A stretch of DNA of 15,024 nucleotides, from positions 1-15,024 of the forward strand of contig JAJRTR010000143.1 of NCBI GenBank assembly GCA_024278215.1, read 5' to 3'. The translations under genes and the position numbers were made by a program. A model generated the notes under the pieces. It did not search any database. It saw only the letters and a list, made by a program, of their open reading frames with translations, and had not been told where the DNA came from. The DNA is from a bacterium (GTDB taxonomy: Bacteria > UBP15 > UBA6099 > JAJRTR01). This document shows positions 12,798-15,024 of this stretch, piece after piece. The first letter of the stretch is position 1; every line of letters begins with the position of its first letter.

Positions 12798-14855
12798 GTG
12801 AGCGCGAAAAAAGTGAAGAAGAAGAAAGATATAGATACATCAGATTACTTCAATGGCCTGATTCCGATAAATGAATACATATACCGGAAGTATCTCAAGG
12901 AAGCCAAAGCACCGTTCAGCGACCAGACGGCAAACGCCGACGAGATGATTCACGGTGCGGCGCAGTTCGAGGGCGAAAGAAATGCACTTATTCAATACCT
13001 TCGCAGACTGAGTCCGTTCGAGAGGCACGTGTACGACTCGGCAAAGAGCCTTAAAAAAGTCGACGAAGAATTGAAAGAAGCTGTTGAAAAAAACAACGCC
13101 GACGAAATGACAAAAGGCTATTTCAAAATTGCTACGATCCTGATGCAACTGAAACTCTGGGTGCCCAGCGACTTTGAAATACAGGAAATGCCGCTCGCGA
13201 TTGAATTTACGTCCGAAGAAATACAGTTCCTGGACCATGCTATGGGAATCGACATGCCGGTGCTGCCCGACAAAGTAAAAAGACCTGAACCCATAGAATT
13301 GACACGCACGGCAGACGTTGACAAAAGACAACTTCACGAAAGCGGCAGGATCATCGACCCGGACTATGAAGAACCACTCCGCAAGATCATGCGCAGCTAC
13401 GTTTACAAACATTATGGCGTCGAAAGGATCGTGAATTTTTCCGGGACCAAGGTGCCTCTGAAATCCAACCAGTCGTTCCATAATGTTAAAGTCAAAGAAG
13501 AAGTCCATGATATGTCTTGCTTTTTTGGATTGTCGCAGTTCATCGAAAACAAGTACTCGAGTCTCCGAAGATCGACATACAGGCCGCTGGACATCGAACG
13601 CAAGGAATCGGGCGGGTACAGGGGTAAACGGATAAAGTTTAAGGAAGAAAACGGAAAACTCGTCGAAGTTCCCAACGGCATGATCTCAGTCGAAGTGATG
13701 GCAATGACGCCGCAGGACATAAACCTGAAGATGATCAACGACATCGGCTTGATCAGAGATACGCTGACTCAGGGCGCTAAGAAGATCGACAACAATTACT
13801 TCTTCAATATTTTTTACCACATACAGAAACCGTTGCTTTCCCCCGAAGAAATGAAAGATGTCGAAGTGAGTGAGACATACGAACGATTCGAGCCGTCCGA
13901 AACAGACGACTACATGAAGCACAGAGACCGTATCGACGCCGATACAACTATGGACCTCATAAAAGAGCTGTCCGCCTGCGACCAGTATATATTCGGCGGC
14001 CACCTTGATATGGACCTCTACCTCGACGGCATAGGTATCCGCAAAAAGCCTAACATTATGATTATCGAGGGCGAAGGGCTCGCTTCTTACGACTATATAA
14101 ACAATCTGATAATAGTACCGTCGATCTGCCCGCAGAAAATAACGCCCATCGACCAGATACTGGCTGCTCTCGCCGACTTCAGGTACGCACTCTGGATAGA
14201 CTCGCCGAAGGATATATGGGAACAACAGGGAGTGGGCTTCCAGATCATCGGAAAGAGAAGTAAAGACAGGGCATCCAAAGCGCTCTGGAGTTGTTTCCCC
14301 GCACGATGCAGCGCGCTCATCAAGCAGAGGGCCTTCCGCGAATATTACAGAAAGCACATACTGGGATTCCTTTTCAGCAACAGGGTGAAAGTAGTCGCTG
14401 GCTGCGAAGTGCCGACAGTAAACCGCTTCCCCGATAAGGCACTCCGCATGTACTTCGACGCTTATGTACCGCTGAAAGAAATAAAAGAAAGCGGCTCGCT
14501 GAAAAAGAAACAGGAAAAGAAATCAGCCACCGCCCCAACTCAGGTACCGGCGGCAAAACCAGCCGCACCCGCCAGGCCGCCGGTCGCAACACCCTCTCAC
14601 GCCACCGCGCCCGCAGCACCCACCGCGCCCGCTGCCGGGAAACCGGCAGCACCGGCATGTCCTGCCGCGCCCGCTCACACCCCGGCTGCAACTTCTGCCA
14701 TGAAATGCGCGAATTGCGGGAAAGAACTTCCCGCAGGCAGCAAGTTCTGCCTCGAATGCGGCACTCCCGTCGCCACCACCAAAAAATGCACGAAATGCGG
14801 ATTCGAGCTGCCCATCGCTGCAAAATTCTGCAACGAATGCGGCACTCCGCAATGA
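12798..14855 (+). CDS. Large protein of unknown family with C-terminal double zinc ribbon
   Basis: The GTG at 12798 has GGAGG (12786-12790) seven bases upstream. The 685-residue product has a basic N-terminus (KKVKKKK), about 560 residues of globular, charged sequence that I do not recognise, a Lys-rich then Ala/Pro-rich low-complexity linker (about 567-634), and two zinc ribbons. Ribbon 1 uses C637, C640, C651, C654; ribbon 2 uses C664, C667, C678, C681, both in the CxxCG...KFCxECGTP form of double zinc-ribbon domains. There is no signal peptide or membrane segment, so it is predicted cytosolic. Zinc ribbons on a flexible tether usually bind nucleic acid or protein. Part of the core (about 418-466, NIMIIEGEGLASYD, NNLIIVP, then a helix ILAALADFRYALW) has the strand-helix order seen around metallopeptidase active sites but lacks HExxH; this is only a speculation. 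A miniprotein gene overlaps its stop. Confidence 0.85.
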   Translation: MSAKKVKKKKDIDTSDYFNGLIPINEYIYRKYLKEAKAPFSDQTANADEMIHGAAQFEGERNALIQYLRRLSPFERHVYDSAKSLKKVDEELKEAVEKNNADEMTKGYFKIATILMQLKLWVPSDFEIQEMPLAIEFTSEEIQFLDHAMGIDMPVLPDKVKRPEPIELTRTADVDKRQLHESGRIIDPDYEEPLRKIMRSYVYKHYGVERIVNFSGTKVPLKSNQSFHNVKVKEEVHDMSCFFGLSQFIENKYSSLRRSTYRPLDIERKESGGYRGKRIKFKEENGKLVEVPNGMISVEVMAMTPQDINLKMINDIGLIRDTLTQGAKKIDNNYFFNIFYHIQKPLLSPEEMKDVEVSETYERFEPSETDDYMKHRDRIDADTTMDLIKELSACDQYIFGGHLDMDLYLDGIGIRKKPNIMIIEGEGLASYDYINNLIIVPSICPQKITPIDQILAALADFRYALWIDSPKDIWEQQGVGFQIIGKRSKDRASKALWSCFPARCSALIKQRAFREYYRKHILGFLFSNRVKVVAGCEVPTVNRFPDKALRMYFDAYVPLKEIKESGSLKKKQEKKSATAPTQVPAAKPAAPARPPVATPSHATAPAAPTAPAAGKPAAPACPAAPAHTPAATSAMKCANCGKELPAGSKFCLECGTPVATTKKCTKCGFELPIAAKFCNECGTPQ

Positions 14856-14974
14856 ATTGCCGACACTGCAATATGGTTACACGTGAACTGAATAACTTAA
14901 AAAACCACCCTGAATACAAAGAACGCTTCAATGAGATTATGAAACAGATACAAGAGAACGATAAGAGGAAATAG
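14852..14974 (+). CDS. 40-residue CxxC miniprotein coupled to the zinc-ribbon gene
   Basis: The ATG at 14852-14854 overlaps the TGA of the preceding gene as ATGA, the usual sign of translational coupling. The 40-codon frame begins MNCRHCNMV, with a CxxC at residues 3-6, followed by a strongly charged, probably helical segment (KNHPEYKERFNEIMKQIQEN) and ends at TAG. It has no Shine-Dalgarno of its own. A single CxxC is half a zinc site, so it would need a partner or a dimer to bind zinc. A related protein is not recognised. Alternatives are a chance frame, but the exact overlap, the protein-like composition and the Shine-Dalgarno of a following start favour a real gene. Confidence 0.6.
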   Translation: MNCRHCNMVTRELNNLKNHPEYKERFNEIMKQIQENDKRK

Positions 14975-14977
14975 GCT

Positions 14978-15024
14978 GTGTCGGAGCATCTGTGTGTTTT
15001 TTCGGGCCGAGTTTACCACAGCAC
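14978..15024 (+). CDS. Possible start of a further gene, cut by the window edge
   Basis: A GTG at 14978 has AGAGGAA (14964-14970) seven bases upstream and begins four bases after the miniprotein stop. The frame (reading VSEHLCVFSGRVYHS) is open to the window end. Only 15 codons are visible, so it can be named only as a candidate third member of the operon. Confidence 0.35.
   Translation, partial: MSEHLCVFSGRVYHS

Noticed and set aside
12017-12874. 285-codon plus-strand frame across the fumarase start and the MITE-like element
   Set aside because: It overlaps fumarase alpha in antisense, runs through inverted repeats and enters the zinc-ribbon gene out of frame.
13686-14357. 223-codon minus-strand frame
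   Set aside because: It is antisense to the zinc-ribbon gene, whose start has a strong Shine-Dalgarno and whose C-terminus has unmistakable zinc ribbons.

Overview
The window is about 15 kb of bacterial chromosome with roughly balanced base composition and AT-rich intergenic gaps. It is densely coded, with Shine-Dalgarno starts and a mixture of housekeeping genes and genes without clear families. The flagellar stator genes indicate a motile bacterium. The two-subunit class I (Fe-S) fumarase is common in anaerobes. Nothing in the sequence fixes the phylum; several unfamiliar proteins and palindrome-rich intergenic elements suggest a poorly sampled, possibly uncultured lineage (inference).

Layout. 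1-995 (-): N-terminal three quarters of the AAA+ ATPase RarA, cut by the window edge. 1150-2159 (-): a signal-anchored M23 (LytM-type) peptidase split by a frameshift. 2287-3399 (+): ribD for riboflavin synthesis, converging with and overlapping an acidic protein of unknown function (3396-4109, -). 4236-5315 (-): a membrane-anchored gluzincin ('peptidase MA-like') with a very acidic tail. 5431-6006 (+): a membrane-anchored TPR protein. 6231-7838 (+): motA-motB, ending in a clear intrinsic terminator.

7900-8572 has no gene but is packed with palindromes. It holds a 191-bp MITE-like element with 12-bp terminal inverted repeats and nested long hairpins, an 18-bp perfect palindrome, and a 92-bp cloverleaf-like element. 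8573-12403 (-) holds, in transcription order, fumarase alpha and beta subunits (start/stop overlap), a secreted protein resembling DUF3370, and a ribokinase-family sugar kinase. 12404-12797 holds a second MITE-like element flanked by perfect 11-bp direct repeats.

12798-14974 (+) holds a large protein of unknown family ending in an Ala/Pro linker and two zinc ribbons. It is followed, with an ATGA overlap, by a 40-residue CxxC miniprotein, and then by what may be the first codons of a third gene running off the window. This cluster is the best candidate for an undescribed system. The other genes are mostly single transcription units rather than one pathway; the only clear functional pairs are motA/motB and the two fumarase subunits.
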